Positions 17,481 to 26,806 of a DNA stretch of 35,987 bases are shown one piece after another (the first letter of the stretch is position 1; each line of letters opens with the position of its first letter). This DNA is from a cf. Phormidesmis sp. LEGE 11477 (GTDB lineage: Bacteria; Cyanobacteriota; Cyanobacteriia; Phormidesmidales; Phormidesmidaceae). A program made the position numbers and the translations under genes. The stretch lies in contig NZ_JADEXO010000060.1 in the NCBI RefSeq assembly GCF_015207105.1, positions 1 through 35,987 on the forward strand, given 5' to 3'. The notes beneath the pieces are model-generated. The model worked only from the letters and a program-made list of their open reading frames with translations, was not told the DNA's origin and ran no database searches.

Positions 17481-18770
17481 ATGCCTGTATCTGATATTGC
17501 ATCCCGCCAAAGTTTGGATGCGTCTAGGCTGCTGTTTGATCTTAAGCGCTGTGGTGAGCTAGTAAATCGCTTTACCGGATGTCTAGATGCAGAGGCGATC
17601 GCCACTTGCACTACCGACGGTCTGATCGATCTTTTTGGCTGTGCCTTCGCCAGGATTTGGCTAATCGAAGCCGATCGCAAAGCCCTGCGTCTGGTTGCTT
17701 CTGCGGGCCTGTATACCCGGTTGGATGGCTCGTTTGCGCGGGTGCCGATGGGCGCTTTTAAAGTTGGAAAAATTGCCCAGCACTGCATTCCATTTTTGAG
17801 CAATGCGCTTTCTGAAGAAAACTGGGTGAAAGATAGAGAATGGGCAATTAAGAACAGAATTCAAGGATTTGCTGGCCTGCCGCTGATCGCTCAAAATCAG
17901 TCAATTGGAGTATTAGCCATCTTCAGCCACAGCGTGATGGCACCTGAGCTGCTAGAGGTGTTTCAAATGCTGAGCCTATCGGTTGCAGGAGCCTTAGCTA
18001 GTGCGCTGAATCACCAAGAGGCGGTCCGGTCAGCGCAGTTTCAAACACAGGCTCAAAAGCGACTTTCTCCTATTTACCTATCCGAGCAGATAGCGGCTAT
18101 TTTAGGCCCGCAGAAGCTAAGCCTATTGGGCGTAGAACATCCACTAGACCCAAACATCAGCCAGATACTAATTCAAGTAGTCAGGCATCTGACTCAGCAC
18201 GCTTGTCAGTACTGTCGTTTGGTCTATGAGAGAGAGTATGTTGTGCTAGAAGCCATGCTATTGGTCGAAGTGAGGGATGATGTGATTGAGAAAAACGGTC
18301 AATCGCTCTCGCCTTTGGGCAAGGAACTCAGGCTTTTGAGCAAAGAACTCAGAGCGCTCTCTGTTGAAATCGAACGCTGGGGAGGAAGGGTACAAGTCAA
18401 AATAGACAAAGGTAGAACGGTAGCAGAAGCGCGATGGCAAATACCGCAGTCGTCAGGACCCCTAATAGAACGCCCTTCTGAACCAACGTTTGAGAATGCC
18501 ATGCCTTTGAACAACATCCCTCCTTCAAGTCATGCTCCTTTTGACTCATCCCTTTTCTCTAAACCGACGTTGACCGAGTCGCCTTTGTCTATCAGAGAGC
18601 AGGAAGTGATTATTCTATTGGCTCAGGGGCTGCGCGATCGCGAGATCTCAAAGCAGCTATCTATTAGCGAACGCACTGTCAAATTCCATACCAAAAACAT
18701 GTTGGGAAAGCTAGGCGTCAAGACTCGAACCCAGGCAGTTTTTAGGGCTACTAAACAAGGCTGGCTGTAA
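17481..18770 (+). CDS. GAF-domain LuxR-family transcriptional regulator
   Basis: 429 aa. Residues about 20-170 form a GAF domain (CLDAEAIATCTTDGLIDLFG, ARIWLIEADRKALRLVASAG, GFAGLPLIAQNQSIGVLAIFS). The middle (about 195-330) resembles a decayed kinase-like region ending in a long Leu/Glu helix (GKELRLLSKELRALSVEIER). The C-terminal 65 residues are a LuxR/FixJ helix-turn-helix (LSIREQEVIILLAQGLRDREISKQL, TVKFHTKNMLGKLGVKTRTQAV). There is no receiver domain, so it probably senses a small ligand or redox state through GAF and binds DNA directly. It is convergent with the GGDEF-EAL gene. The ATG at 17481 lacks a strong ribosome site. Confidence 0.87.
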   Translation: MPVSDIASRQSLDASRLLFDLKRCGELVNRFTGCLDAEAIATCTTDGLIDLFGCAFARIWLIEADRKALRLVASAGLYTRLDGSFARVPMGAFKVGKIAQHCIPFLSNALSEENWVKDREWAIKNRIQGFAGLPLIAQNQSIGVLAIFSHSVMAPELLEVFQMLSLSVAGALASALNHQEAVRSAQFQTQAQKRLSPIYLSEQIAAILGPQKLSLLGVEHPLDPNISQILIQVVRHLTQHACQYCRLVYEREYVVLEAMLLVEVRDDVIEKNGQSLSPLGKELRLLSKELRALSVEIERWGGRVQVKIDKGRTVAEARWQIPQSSGPLIERPSEPTFENAMPLNNIPPSSHAPFDSSLFSKPTLTESPLSIREQEVIILLAQGLRDREISKQLSISERTVKFHTKNMLGKLGVKTRTQAVFRATKQGWL

Positions 18771-18805
18771 AATTGTCAACGACTCAAAGGCCAGAAACCC
18801 CTCGC

Positions 18806-20554
18806 CTACACGCGAGCAAGTGTCTTCGCCGCTCCGTTTTTCGAGACTGAAGCGCACTCGCTCTGGCTATTTATCTCAGCAGATACTTGAGTTTGCCAAG
18901 GATATTTCTGCTTCAACAGCTGGGTTAGCTGGTCAACCGGCAGGGGGCGACTAAAGTAGTACCCCTGAATTTCGTGGCAGTCATAGGTTTTCAATAAGTT
19001 GAGCTGTTCTTCTGTTTCTACACCTTCTGCAATCAAACCCAGCTTTAAGCCTCTCGCTAGAGCAACAATTGCCTGGGTTACCTCAGCAGCATCGGGGCTA
19101 TCAACCATATCTTTTACAAAGGCCCGGTCAATTTTGAGAATATCGAAAGGAAACTTTCGAAGATAGCTCAGCGAAGAATAGCCGGTTCCAAAATCATCTA
19201 AAGCAATTGAGATGCCTAGCTGGTGCAAAGCGTTCAAAACCAGCAGCGTGGGTTCCACCTCTCCTATCAATAAGCTCTCAGTAACCTCTAGCTCTAAAAA
19301 CTCGGGTGAGAGCTCAGTTTGCGCTAACACCTGCTGTACCCGTTCCACAAGGCCATCACTTTCAATCTGTCTAGCAGAAAGGTTCACGGCGACGGTAAAA
19401 GGGGGTAGACCTGCACGCTGCCACGCCTTTGCTTGTTCACAGGCGGTTTGTAAAATCCACTCGCCGATAGGCACTATCAGCCCAGTTGATTCTGCAATTG
19501 GGATAAAATCTGCTGGTGATATCATGCCTAGCTCAGAATGCTGCCAGCGAACCAGACACTCCGCGCCTACTATATTGCCGTTACGCCAGTCTACGCGAGG
19601 CTGGTAGTAAAGCAACAGCTCATCCTTTTGGGTCGCACTTCTCAGATCTTTGGCTAGCCGCAAGCGCCTTTGCAAGGCAGTAGCCATTTCCGTAGAATAA
19701 AATTGATACTGGCCGATGCCACAGTTTTTCGCTTGCTGCAATGCAGTATAGGCGTTTGCAATAGCATTACCAGGTTCTGTCCCGTCAGCAGGATAAACAG
19801 AGATACCGATGCTGGCTGTGATGTGCAGCTCAGGTGATATCTCTAGATAAGGCTGCTCTACAAGCGTCAGAATATCCTGCGCGGTGGAAAAATCGTCGTC
19901 TAAGGAGTTGCATTGGCAGAGGGCGAACTCATCGTTGCCCATTCGCGCTAGAAAAGTGTCTTTACTGGCGTATTGTGCTAGTCGATGTGCAATCGTTCTT
20001 AGAACGCGATCGCCGATTTCATCACTTTCAGCCGTATTCAAGTCCTTAAATCCATCGATATCGACAATAAAAACAACAACCTGCTGCTGCTCTTTAGCAC
20101 CTGAAATTTCTTGATTTAACCGTTCTTGAAATAACTTTCTGTTCGGTAATTCTGTTAGATTGTCATAATCTTCAAGACGGTGAATAAAATCGTCTAGCTG
20201 ATGCAGTGTCTGAGTTGTGCTCGCCATCAAAATGCCTGCATCGTCGGTATATGAAGTCGGCAGACTAGGCAGCTTTTGATGGCTTCGATAATTTCGGAGC
20301 GCTCGCGCTGTCAGTCCAATCGGAGAGAGCAGCTTGTGGAGCGCGAGCAAGGTAACAGCCGTACCCATGAGTGTTGCTAGCAATGCTATACCAACAATTC
20401 TCAGCTTGTCTTCTGCTGTCTCCGTAGTCGAGGTGATGAAGTAGAACAACAGAGTAAGTAGAGGAACGTGCGTTCCGGCAAATGCTACGCACATGAGCTT
20501 ACTCTTGTAACTCTTCAGGCAGCCCAAGCGCGACAAGAAAATATAAAAATCCAT
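18806..20554 (-). CDS. Membrane GGDEF-EAL protein (degenerate GGDEF, intact EAL)
   Basis: 582 aa. Two membrane helices (about 24-42 and 52-76) are followed by a short HAMP-like linker. The GGDEF domain (about 128-290) has GNDEF (206-210) where active cyclases have GG(D/E)EF, so cyclase activity is doubtful; it may bind GTP. The EAL domain (about 300-555) keeps the catalytic set: ECLVRW for EAL (Glu330), NLSARQ, ELEVTES, DDFGTGYSSL, ILKIDRAFV and EGVET. It should hydrolyse cyclic di-GMP to pGpG. It lies downstream of the MASE1 kinase on the same strand, after a 330-bp structured gap. Confidence 0.9.
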   Translation of the reverse strand: MDFYIFLSRLGCLKSYKSKLMCVAFAGTHVPLLTLLFYFITSTTETAEDKLRIVGIALLATLMGTAVTLLALHKLLSPIGLTARALRNYRSHQKLPSLPTSYTDDAGILMASTTQTLHQLDDFIHRLEDYDNLTELPNRKLFQERLNQEISGAKEQQQVVVFIVDIDGFKDLNTAESDEIGDRVLRTIAHRLAQYASKDTFLARMGNDEFALCQCNSLDDDFSTAQDILTLVEQPYLEISPELHITASIGISVYPADGTEPGNAIANAYTALQQAKNCGIGQYQFYSTEMATALQRRLRLAKDLRSATQKDELLLYYQPRVDWRNGNIVGAECLVRWQHSELGMISPADFIPIAESTGLIVPIGEWILQTACEQAKAWQRAGLPPFTVAVNLSARQIESDGLVERVQQVLAQTELSPEFLELEVTESLLIGEVEPTLLVLNALHQLGISIALDDFGTGYSSLSYLRKFPFDILKIDRAFVKDMVDSPDAAEVTQAIVALARGLKLGLIAEGVETEEQLNLLKTYDCHEIQGYYFSRPLPVDQLTQLLKQKYPWQTQVSAEINSQSECASVSKNGAAKTLARV

Positions 20555-20884
20555 AGTTATTTCGAAGCTTTATCAAAGCGCTCTCGGAAACGGTTAACGG
20601 CAACGCTGCCGCCAACTGCTTAACCGAGAGCAGGTTTTGTCAAGCTATCGTCAGACAATGGTCGTATCCATCCGTGATAGTTCCTGATTTTTATATAGTT
20701 CTCTTCATATTCCTTCAAAACACCTCTTTCTTCAAAGCACCTTACTGGCCTGCTAGAAGCAATCTATAGCTTTCGAAGAGTTGCTTGAGAGATGCTCGTC
20801 GTACGCCGCTAGGGAATGCTCACCAAGGCGGGGGAAGTCTATCAAGGCAAACAGCGAAATGCATTCTGCTGTTTGCTACAAACT
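20555..20884 (-). other. 330-bp structured leader between MASE1 kinase and GGDEF-EAL gene
   Basis: No gene was seen. At 20580-20631 nested inverted repeats form a long hairpin: GCTCTCGG (20580-20587) with CCGAGAGC (20624-20631), CGGTTAA with TTAACCG inside it, and a perfect CGGCA/TGCCG stem with an ACGC loop at the tip. TTAACCG overlaps CCGAGAGC, so the outer and middle stems compete for two bases. It lies 26 bp before the GGDEF-EAL start, where it could affect translation. An imperfect 17-bp duplication occurs at 20714-20747. Confidence 0.5.
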
Positions 20885-22870
20885 TTAAAACAATTGCGTA
20901 GAGAGAGATTGCTTTAGCGGAATCTGAATTACGAACTCAGTACCTCTCTCTGGCGATGACTCAAACGTCAATCTGCCACCATGCTTTTTAGTGACAATTT
21001 GATAGCTAATTGACAGACCCATGCCAGTACCCTGACCAATCGGCTTGGTGGTAAAGAAAGGATCGAATACTTTGTTGATAGCAGCCTCGGGAATACCAGG
21101 GCCATTGTCCGCGATCGCAACCGTTACCCAATCATCGGTTAGTGCAGTTCTTACCGTAATTATTGGCGGTCTTATCGGCGCACCATCCTCTAAGTCAGGT
21201 CGCGTTTGTTCTAAAGCATCAACAGCATTGGAAAAAATATTCATGAAGACTTGATTGAGCGCACCTGGATAACATTCCACCTCAGGCAACAGGCTATATT
21301 CACGGTTGAGATGAATTTTATCCTGACGGTTGGGCAAAGAAAGCCGATGCTTTAAGAGCAGCAGCGTGCTTTCTATCCCTTCATGAATGTCGGCCAGCTT
21401 GATTTCAGATTCATCCAGCCGGGAAAAGTTCCTCAGTGAGAGCACAATCTCTCGAATCCGTTCTGTTCCTATTTGCATGGATGTCAAAATCTTAGGCACG
21501 TCCGCTTGAATAAATTCGATTTCTACATCCTTGAGACCAATCGGCAGTTGTACATCACCAAGAGAGTCTTGCTGCCATAGAACCAGCCTCAATAAATCTT
21601 CAACAGAACCCTTTAGGTGCTTGATATTGCCGTGAATGAAGCTGACAGGATTGTTGATCTCGTGGGCAATGCCTGCCACCATTTGCCCCAGGCTCGACAT
21701 TTTCTCGTTTTGGACAATCTGAGCCTGAGCTAGATGAAGTTCAGTTAGCGTATTTTCGAGCGTCTTGTTTTTGCGATCTAGTGCTATGGTTCTTTCGGTA
21801 ACGCGCTGTTCTAATCCCTGATTGACCGTAGCTAGATCGGCGATCGCATCTCTTAGTTTTGCTTCTGCGCTGCCCCGCTCAGCTAACACAGCCGCTATCA
21901 CCAATGCAGTGAAAACGGTGACTGCAATAAAAGATTGCAACAATTTCAACGACTGGTTGAGATCGCCACTGGCAAAGCTGCCCAGCCCTCGGACGGTGCC
22001 GACAATCGCCATTGTAGAAATACCAACTGCTGCTAGGGTAGCGCCTCTTTGACCATAGCGAAAAGTAGCCCATACCAGCAGCGGGATTAGCATATAGTCT
22101 AATCCGTAAGACTGCCAGAAAGAGGCGCGTCCAACGGCTAGCACTAAGCCCACAATCAGCAATACCTCAGCGGTATGTTTAGCGATATAGCGAACGCTGA
22201 CAGATGACAAGCCACGATCTTCTGTTTTTTCTTCGTGAGATCTTGGGTGAAATCCTGCGTGAGATTCTGGCAGTTGAATCGACTGAAGAGGCGAATCTGA
22301 GCGGCGTCCCCAGCTAATAATCGTCGGAGTGACGATGAAAATACCTGCTACGTTAGAGATCCACCAGGTCAGCCAGGTCATAGGATATGCCGACCAGGGA
22401 ACGACCTCTAAGCTGCAAAGCACCGCTACTCCAACCAGTGCGTTAATCACCGGCCCCACCATACCAGCAAACACCAGGAAATTAATTACATGGGTGACCC
22501 GGTCGAGCGGATAGCGGCTACGTGTCGTCTGCCGGAGAGAAAGCACACCCACTCCAGTACCTAGCGTGGTTCCTAGTGCGATACCTAGCACGCCATAAAC
22601 CGATGTCGATAGCGATAGCCAGCTGCTAGGATCCCAAAACGCCCAGATATTCGCCAGAAAAGACCCTACACATACTCCTGGAAGTAACGGATAGCCATAG
22701 AGCAGCACGGCAGCAACCGCTATTCCATCCGGTGGCCAAACAGGCGTGACATTATCAGGCGTAGAGGCCAACCACCGCGAGAGTTCTGCAGTGCCGTAGT
22801 AAGCTATGGCTAACGCGATATTCCCATAGAGATAAAGCAGCTTTGGGCGAGTTAGCTCAAGTGAACGCAT
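20885..22870 (-). CDS. MASE1-domain sensor histidine kinase
   Basis: 661 aa. Residues 1-330 are a MASE1 membrane sensor with about eight to ten hydrophobic helices and the family motif VWPPDGIAVAA (44-54). A coiled coil (about 335-390) leads to the kinase core. The H-box is GQMVAGIAHEINNPVS (His403 as phosphorylation site), the N-box NIFSNAVDALE (about 545), G1 DNGPGIP (about 590) and G2 GQGTGMGLSIS (about 615). All catalytic motifs are intact. No response regulator lies beside it. A partial Zur box ends 6 bp before the start codon, suggesting control by zinc. The ligand sensed by MASE1 is unknown. Confidence 0.92.
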   Translation of the reverse strand: MRSLELTRPKLLYLYGNIALAIAYYGTAELSRWLASTPDNVTPVWPPDGIAVAAVLLYGYPLLPGVCVGSFLANIWAFWDPSSWLSLSTSVYGVLGIALGTTLGTGVGVLSLRQTTRSRYPLDRVTHVINFLVFAGMVGPVINALVGVAVLCSLEVVPWSAYPMTWLTWWISNVAGIFIVTPTIISWGRRSDSPLQSIQLPESHAGFHPRSHEEKTEDRGLSSVSVRYIAKHTAEVLLIVGLVLAVGRASFWQSYGLDYMLIPLLVWATFRYGQRGATLAAVGISTMAIVGTVRGLGSFASGDLNQSLKLLQSFIAVTVFTALVIAAVLAERGSAEAKLRDAIADLATVNQGLEQRVTERTIALDRKNKTLENTLTELHLAQAQIVQNEKMSSLGQMVAGIAHEINNPVSFIHGNIKHLKGSVEDLLRLVLWQQDSLGDVQLPIGLKDVEIEFIQADVPKILTSMQIGTERIREIVLSLRNFSRLDESEIKLADIHEGIESTLLLLKHRLSLPNRQDKIHLNREYSLLPEVECYPGALNQVFMNIFSNAVDALEQTRPDLEDGAPIRPPIITVRTALTDDWVTVAIADNGPGIPEAAINKVFDPFFTTKPIGQGTGMGLSISYQIVTKKHGGRLTFESSPERGTEFVIQIPLKQSLSTQLF

Positions 22871-22875
22871 GATAG

Positions 22876-22890
22876 TGACAATGATTATCG
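22876..22890. promoter_or_regulatory. Candidate Zur box 4, upstream of the MASE1 kinase
   Basis: TGACAATGATTATCG keeps the 7-1-7 spacing and matches the consensus at all but two positions (the fourth and last). It lies 5 bp upstream of the minus-strand ATG at 22870, so binding would block transcription elongation or initiation near the start. It is weaker than boxes 1-3 and could be fortuitous. Confidence 0.5.
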
Positions 22891-23089
22891 TCGCTATTGT
22901 GCCCTGCTGACATTTTCAAATTCAGAATATTTGATAGAAAATTGAGAGTGGTGAAGGCTGCAAACGAACTATAGCAATCTGCATTGAAATTCAGCTATAT
23001 CTAGAAGCTGTAGTCATTTAAGAAAGCCCTAGTCGAGCCAGACTTTTGAGCTGATTACACTTGGCAGCAAGAGCAATCCAACCGTTCTT

Positions 23090-23809
23090 CTAAGAGCCAT
23101 CGTATAGCTGCTGAAGGTAAGCCTCTCCGCCGAGCTGGCTCATCTGGATAAGAATCCAGCCCTGTCGATCTAGCACCTCCCAAGAAGGTGATTCTAGACT
23201 GTATAGTTCTGGGCCGGGTAGCACAGCAGCAAGGAGGGCAGCTTCTTCGGCGGTCAGGTCGCGAGCTGAGATTTGAAAAAATTGCTGACTAGCCGCTTCT
23301 ACACCAAAGGTGCGATCGCTAAACTGCGCGATATTCAAATACACTTCCAAGATCCGCTGTTTGTTCCACATGAGTTCTATGAGCGTGGTTAGGCCAGCTT
23401 CTATGCCTTTGCGAACAAAGCCGCCTCCTGGCCAAAGGAACAGGTTCTTAGCAACTTGCTGAGTAATGGTGCTAGCTCCGCGTAAGCTAGCTCCGCCTTC
23501 GGCATCTCTAATAGCGGCATTAATAGCCTCAACGTCAAATCCGCTGTGTATAGGAAAGCGCTGATCTTCAGCAGCGATCGCAGCGATCGCCATATTGGAT
23601 GAAATCTGCTCGTAGGGTTGCCAGCGGTAGTCGTAGAAGCCGTTGCGAAAGGCGGTTTGTATCATAAAACTGGTGGTAGGTGGCGGTACAAACCGCAGCA
23701 GCAGCACTATCAACGCCGACAGTATCCACAGCCAAACGAAGAGACTGACTATCCACCGAAGCGGGCGGAATAGGTTAAAACGTTTTCTGCGCTTAGTGTT
23801 TTTATACAT
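23090..23809 (-). CDS. mtgA: Monofunctional peptidoglycan glycosyltransferase
   Basis: 239 aa. A basic cytoplasmic start (KNTKRRKRFNLFRPLRW) and one membrane helix (about 18-40) precede a GT51 glycosyltransferase domain. The catalytic Glu is in AIAAEDQRFPIHSGFD (about 80-95), and a second motif is GASTITQQVAKNLFLW (about 110-125). RILEVYLNIAQF and AALLAAVLPGPELYS are also typical. It polymerises lipid II into glycan strands outside the plasma membrane. No transpeptidase domain follows, and the length is normal for MtgA. It is divergent from the DUF389 gene across a 365-bp gap. Confidence 0.92.
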   Translation of the reverse strand: MYKNTKRRKRFNLFRPLRWIVSLFVWLWILSALIVLLLRFVPPPTTSFMIQTAFRNGFYDYRWQPYEQISSNMAIAAIAAEDQRFPIHSGFDVEAINAAIRDAEGGASLRGASTITQQVAKNLFLWPGGGFVRKGIEAGLTTLIELMWNKQRILEVYLNIAQFSDRTFGVEAASQQFFQISARDLTAEEAALLAAVLPGPELYSLESPSWEVLDRQGWILIQMSQLGGEAYLQQLYDGS

Positions 23810-24174
23810 AAAATATTATTTGAAACAGATGAAGCTATCGGCGCTTGTCTTTCTATCTTTATACACCTAGACCATCAATGCTAATCGACAACAGCAGTCG
23901 CGGTTGAGCACCTCACCCTCGTGTTACGAAAGTGTTGAGTCTAAGTCTCAAGCAAACAACCAGCACAAATCGTATGTCCTTAGGTATACGGTTTAACAAA
24001 AGTAAATACTGCTATAATTTCCCACATGTCTGAAAGGTTTCAGACTTCTATCATCTATCAATCACTGCAGCGCACTAGCGCAGCCTCTCCTGTGGAAAAT
24101 AGCCATCTCATCTAAAGGCTTTGAGAGGGTTTGCTTATGTCTAGTTAATCTTCGATTTACAAGGACGTGTCAGT
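23810..24174. other. 365-bp divergent promoter region
   Basis: No gene was seen between mtgA (minus) and the DUF389 gene (plus). The plus-strand promoter candidate and the 18-bp palindrome at 24013-24045 are listed separately. A TTGCTTATG and GGACGTG lie nearer the DUF389 start. Confidence 0.45.
24013..24045 (+). promoter_or_regulatory. TATAAT box followed by an 18-bp perfect palindrome
   Basis: TATAAT (24013-24018) has a weak -35 (GGTTTA, 17 bp upstream). Ten bases later GTCTGAAAGGTTTCAGAC (24028-24045) is a perfect 8-2-8 palindrome at the expected transcript start. It could be an operator for a dimeric repressor, or a hairpin at the 5' end of the DUF389 mRNA. Confidence 0.5.
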
Positions 24175-25278
24175 ATGTTGGCTGTTGTAAGCAAGCGATT
24201 GATTGGTTGGGGTCATCAATGGCTATCAGCGCTAAAGGATCGTCACCGGGGTGAGTGGCACTGGATGGAGTCTAAGCCAGTACCGATTGCGAGTCTAAAT
24301 CGCAGTCTTTGGCGCAGCGCGGAGTCTTCTTCTAATTATTATTTGCTGCTGTTTTTGTCGGGGGCGATCGCGACCTTTGGGCTACTTTCTGGCAGCAGCG
24401 CTACTGTAATTGGTGCCATGATTGTTGCGCCATTGATGGGGCCGATTACAGGCATCGCTTTTGCGCTGATTATGGCCAATCGTAGATTGCTAAGAAGGGC
24501 CAGTTTGTCGCTAGCGCTGGGCGCGTTGCTGACAGTAGGAACGGCTACGCTCATTGCCAAGATTACTGGAATTGAGGCGCTGACAGGTGAGATTTTGGCT
24601 CGGACACAGCCAACTCTGTTAGATCTAGGAGTGGCGCTCGCAGCAGGCGCAGCGGGCGCGTTAGCAAAGTCTCGTCGAGGCATTGCAGATGCGCTGCCGG
24701 GCGTGGCGATCGCAGTTGCACTGGTGCCACCATTGAGCGTGGTAGGTGTTGGCGTTGCCTTTGGCTCAGCAACTGTATTTAATGGCGCACTACTACTGTT
24801 TGTCACCAATTTAGTCGGCATCATTTTCAGCGGTGGACTGGTTTTTCTGGCACTGCGCTACGGTTCGGTGCAGCGAGCAAAAAGAGGAATGACCATTGCG
24901 ATCGCCACGCTATTGTGCCTGGGTATTCCGCTAAGTCTCTCTTTTCAAGACCTGTCGATCAAAAAACAAGCTCGTATTAGTGTGAATACTCTTATTCGGA
25001 GAAGTAGTCCTTTTTCTGAGACAGATATTCAGTCGCTAGACATTGTCAGGGAGGGCGATGCATTGGTTGTCTATCTAGACGTAAAGGCGGTGCCAAGCTC
25101 TGTTTCTTCCGAGCAGGTGAATCTAGTGCGCGAAGCCCTGGCTAAAGAAATAGAGCGGCCTATCACACTGTATGTAAACGTGATTCCGATTGAACAGTTT
25201 GTTAGCGATGCCCCTCTATCAGAATCACAGTCTTCTTTGAGGGACAAGACGACTAGAAGACAAGCTGGTGACAAGTGA
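24175..25278 (+). CDS. DUF389-family membrane protein
   Basis: 367 aa. After about 50 soluble residues, at least six hydrophobic helices run from about 57 to 265, containing the family signature SGAIATFGLLSGSSATVIGAMIVAPLMGPI (split here as SGSSATVIGAMIVAPLMGP, about 73-91) and ALVPPLSVVGVGVAFGS. The C-terminal 90 residues form a soluble alpha/beta domain. DUF389 proteins occur in bacteria and archaea without a settled function; transport has been proposed. It has a palindrome-containing promoter of its own and no operon partner. Confidence 0.85.
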   Translation: MLAVVSKRLIGWGHQWLSALKDRHRGEWHWMESKPVPIASLNRSLWRSAESSSNYYLLLFLSGAIATFGLLSGSSATVIGAMIVAPLMGPITGIAFALIMANRRLLRRASLSLALGALLTVGTATLIAKITGIEALTGEILARTQPTLLDLGVALAAGAAGALAKSRRGIADALPGVAIAVALVPPLSVVGVGVAFGSATVFNGALLLFVTNLVGIIFSGGLVFLALRYGSVQRAKRGMTIAIATLLCLGIPLSLSFQDLSIKKQARISVNTLIRRSSPFSETDIQSLDIVREGDALVVYLDVKAVPSSVSSEQVNLVREALAKEIERPITLYVNVIPIEQFVSDAPLSESQSSLRDKTTRRQAGDK

Positions 25279-25360
25279 ACTCGAAAGGGCTAGCAAAAAA
25301 AGATAGTAGCTCGTAAATAGGGGCAGTAGTTCAGGGTACTTGCAGAATAGCCGAACAGGG

Positions 25361-26698
25361 CTACATAAATGCCTTCGAGAGCAGCTTCGGGTGCAACAGC
25401 GTTAGCGGAGAATCGACCATGTGAGCTACCTTAGTCAGTGCCAAAGCTAGCTCGCTATCTGTATGTATTTTGGCTACTAGCCTGCGTCTGTATAAGCCTA
25501 AAAGACGCGCTATTGGGCTCTTCTTAGCGATCGCTTCTGCCCTGAGAAAGCCAGCATCGTTGTTCGTCGCCGCGCTCCAGGCAGGCTTGATTTGCTTTGC
25601 CAACTGCTTTTGAAATGTCAGAGAATCTCCTACCTGCGACTTTTTAGCGTTCGCTAGCAGCCAGTCACGCAGCGTCAGCGCAGACATCGCACTTGTGGTC
25701 AATCCTTGACCATAGGCAGGGCACAAAGCGCAAACGGAATCACCAATCGCAATAAAGCCGTTTGGCATGGTCACTAGCCGTTCGTAACGATAAAGTCGAT
25801 TAGCCGTAGCGCGATAGGCTTTGATCTCAGAAATAGGAGACAAATGCGAGATGACCTCATGAAACCTAGCGCTCGGTAGCTGCTGAGCAAACGCTAGAAA
25901 CTCAGATTGCTCTAACGGGGGGTACTGCTGACAATATCCGCCCAATGTGGCAATTAGCTCATTGTTCTCTACTCTGGCGAGATAGCCTAGTTTCGTCAGC
26001 TTCGGTGGCCGATGAGTGACTAGTAGCACCTTCCAATCTTCGTCCCATCTGTCAGGGATACGATAGCGCTGGGTTGCATAGCCCAACTGGGCATTTACAA
26101 GTTCACATGCTGGTACAGAGGCACCTATAGCCTCTAGCCACGTCAGTGCGTTCGATGAGCGCCCGCTAGCATCGACGACTAAGTCTGCCTCTACTGTCTG
26201 CTCATCGGTTTCTCCCTTCGACCGTTTGCATCGAATGCCCGTTACCTTACTGCCGCTCCCGACTAGCGCCTCGACGCGGTAAGGAGAGAGCCTGCGAACG
26301 TTGCTGAGCTGTTCTACGTGCTGCCGGATGACCGCTTCTAGCAGTGGCCGAGTGCAGGAAAAAGACTCTAATCCAGTCGGCTCATTACTAACAGCGCTCC
26401 AATCGCCGAAGACGAAAGATTGAAAGTCTTGGCCCCAGTCGATAGGCACTGCGCCCGCCGCTAGCAGATCATCTTTTAAGCTGGGTACAAAGCCCTTTAG
26501 TAACCGATATCCATGCGTCAACAGAATATGTGGCTGCGGCGATTGGGGCACCCCGGTTCGTTCAGTAGGGTGGCGTGCAACCACATCCCTTTCAACAATG
26601 ACCACCTCTTCAAAGTAGTCTGAGAGTACCTTAGCGCTGAGTAGTCCAGCGATACTACCGCCAATGACAATGGCACGCTTCAAAAGGGGGCTTTGCAT
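25361..26698 (-). CDS. FAD-dependent monooxygenase-like oxidoreductase
   Basis: 445 aa. The N-terminal FAD-binding Rossmann motif is AIVIGGSIAGLLSAKVL (about 9-25), followed by VVIVERD. RTGVPQSPQPHILL (about 47-60), the DG-like motif LVVDASGRSSNALTWL (about 174-189) and the GD motif GFIAIGDSVCALCPAYGQG (about 314-332) identify the p-hydroxybenzoate hydroxylase/geranylgeranyl-reductase-like superfamily. It probably hydroxylates or reduces a hydrophobic compound. It is convergent with the DUF389 gene and shares its direction with msrB, 108 bp away. The substrate cannot be predicted. Confidence 0.87.
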   Translation of the reverse strand: MQSPLLKRAIVIGGSIAGLLSAKVLSDYFEEVVIVERDVVARHPTERTGVPQSPQPHILLTHGYRLLKGFVPSLKDDLLAAGAVPIDWGQDFQSFVFGDWSAVSNEPTGLESFSCTRPLLEAVIRQHVEQLSNVRRLSPYRVEALVGSGSKVTGIRCKRSKGETDEQTVEADLVVDASGRSSNALTWLEAIGASVPACELVNAQLGYATQRYRIPDRWDEDWKVLLVTHRPPKLTKLGYLARVENNELIATLGGYCQQYPPLEQSEFLAFAQQLPSARFHEVISHLSPISEIKAYRATANRLYRYERLVTMPNGFIAIGDSVCALCPAYGQGLTTSAMSALTLRDWLLANAKKSQVGDSLTFQKQLAKQIKPAWSAATNNDAGFLRAEAIAKKSPIARLLGLYRRRLVAKIHTDSELALALTKVAHMVDSPLTLLHPKLLSKAFM

Positions 26699-26806
26699 AG
26701 TGTAAGTAGCGCCGATGCAACTTTGCAGACGCGTCTAGCTGATCTATTTCGTATCTAGTTTATCCGTATCCATTAGGGTAGTGTCAGGAACAAGTAAAAA
26801 ACTCTG

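Noticed and set aside
20580-20631. Cyclic-di-GMP riboswitch
   Set aside because: It lies before a GGDEF-EAL gene, but the conserved GEMM core sequences are not visible.
21822-22052. Plus-strand open frame opposite the MASE1 kinase
   Set aside because: The composition (Ala/Thr/Val-rich) mirrors antisense of membrane helices; the kinase frame is strongly supported.
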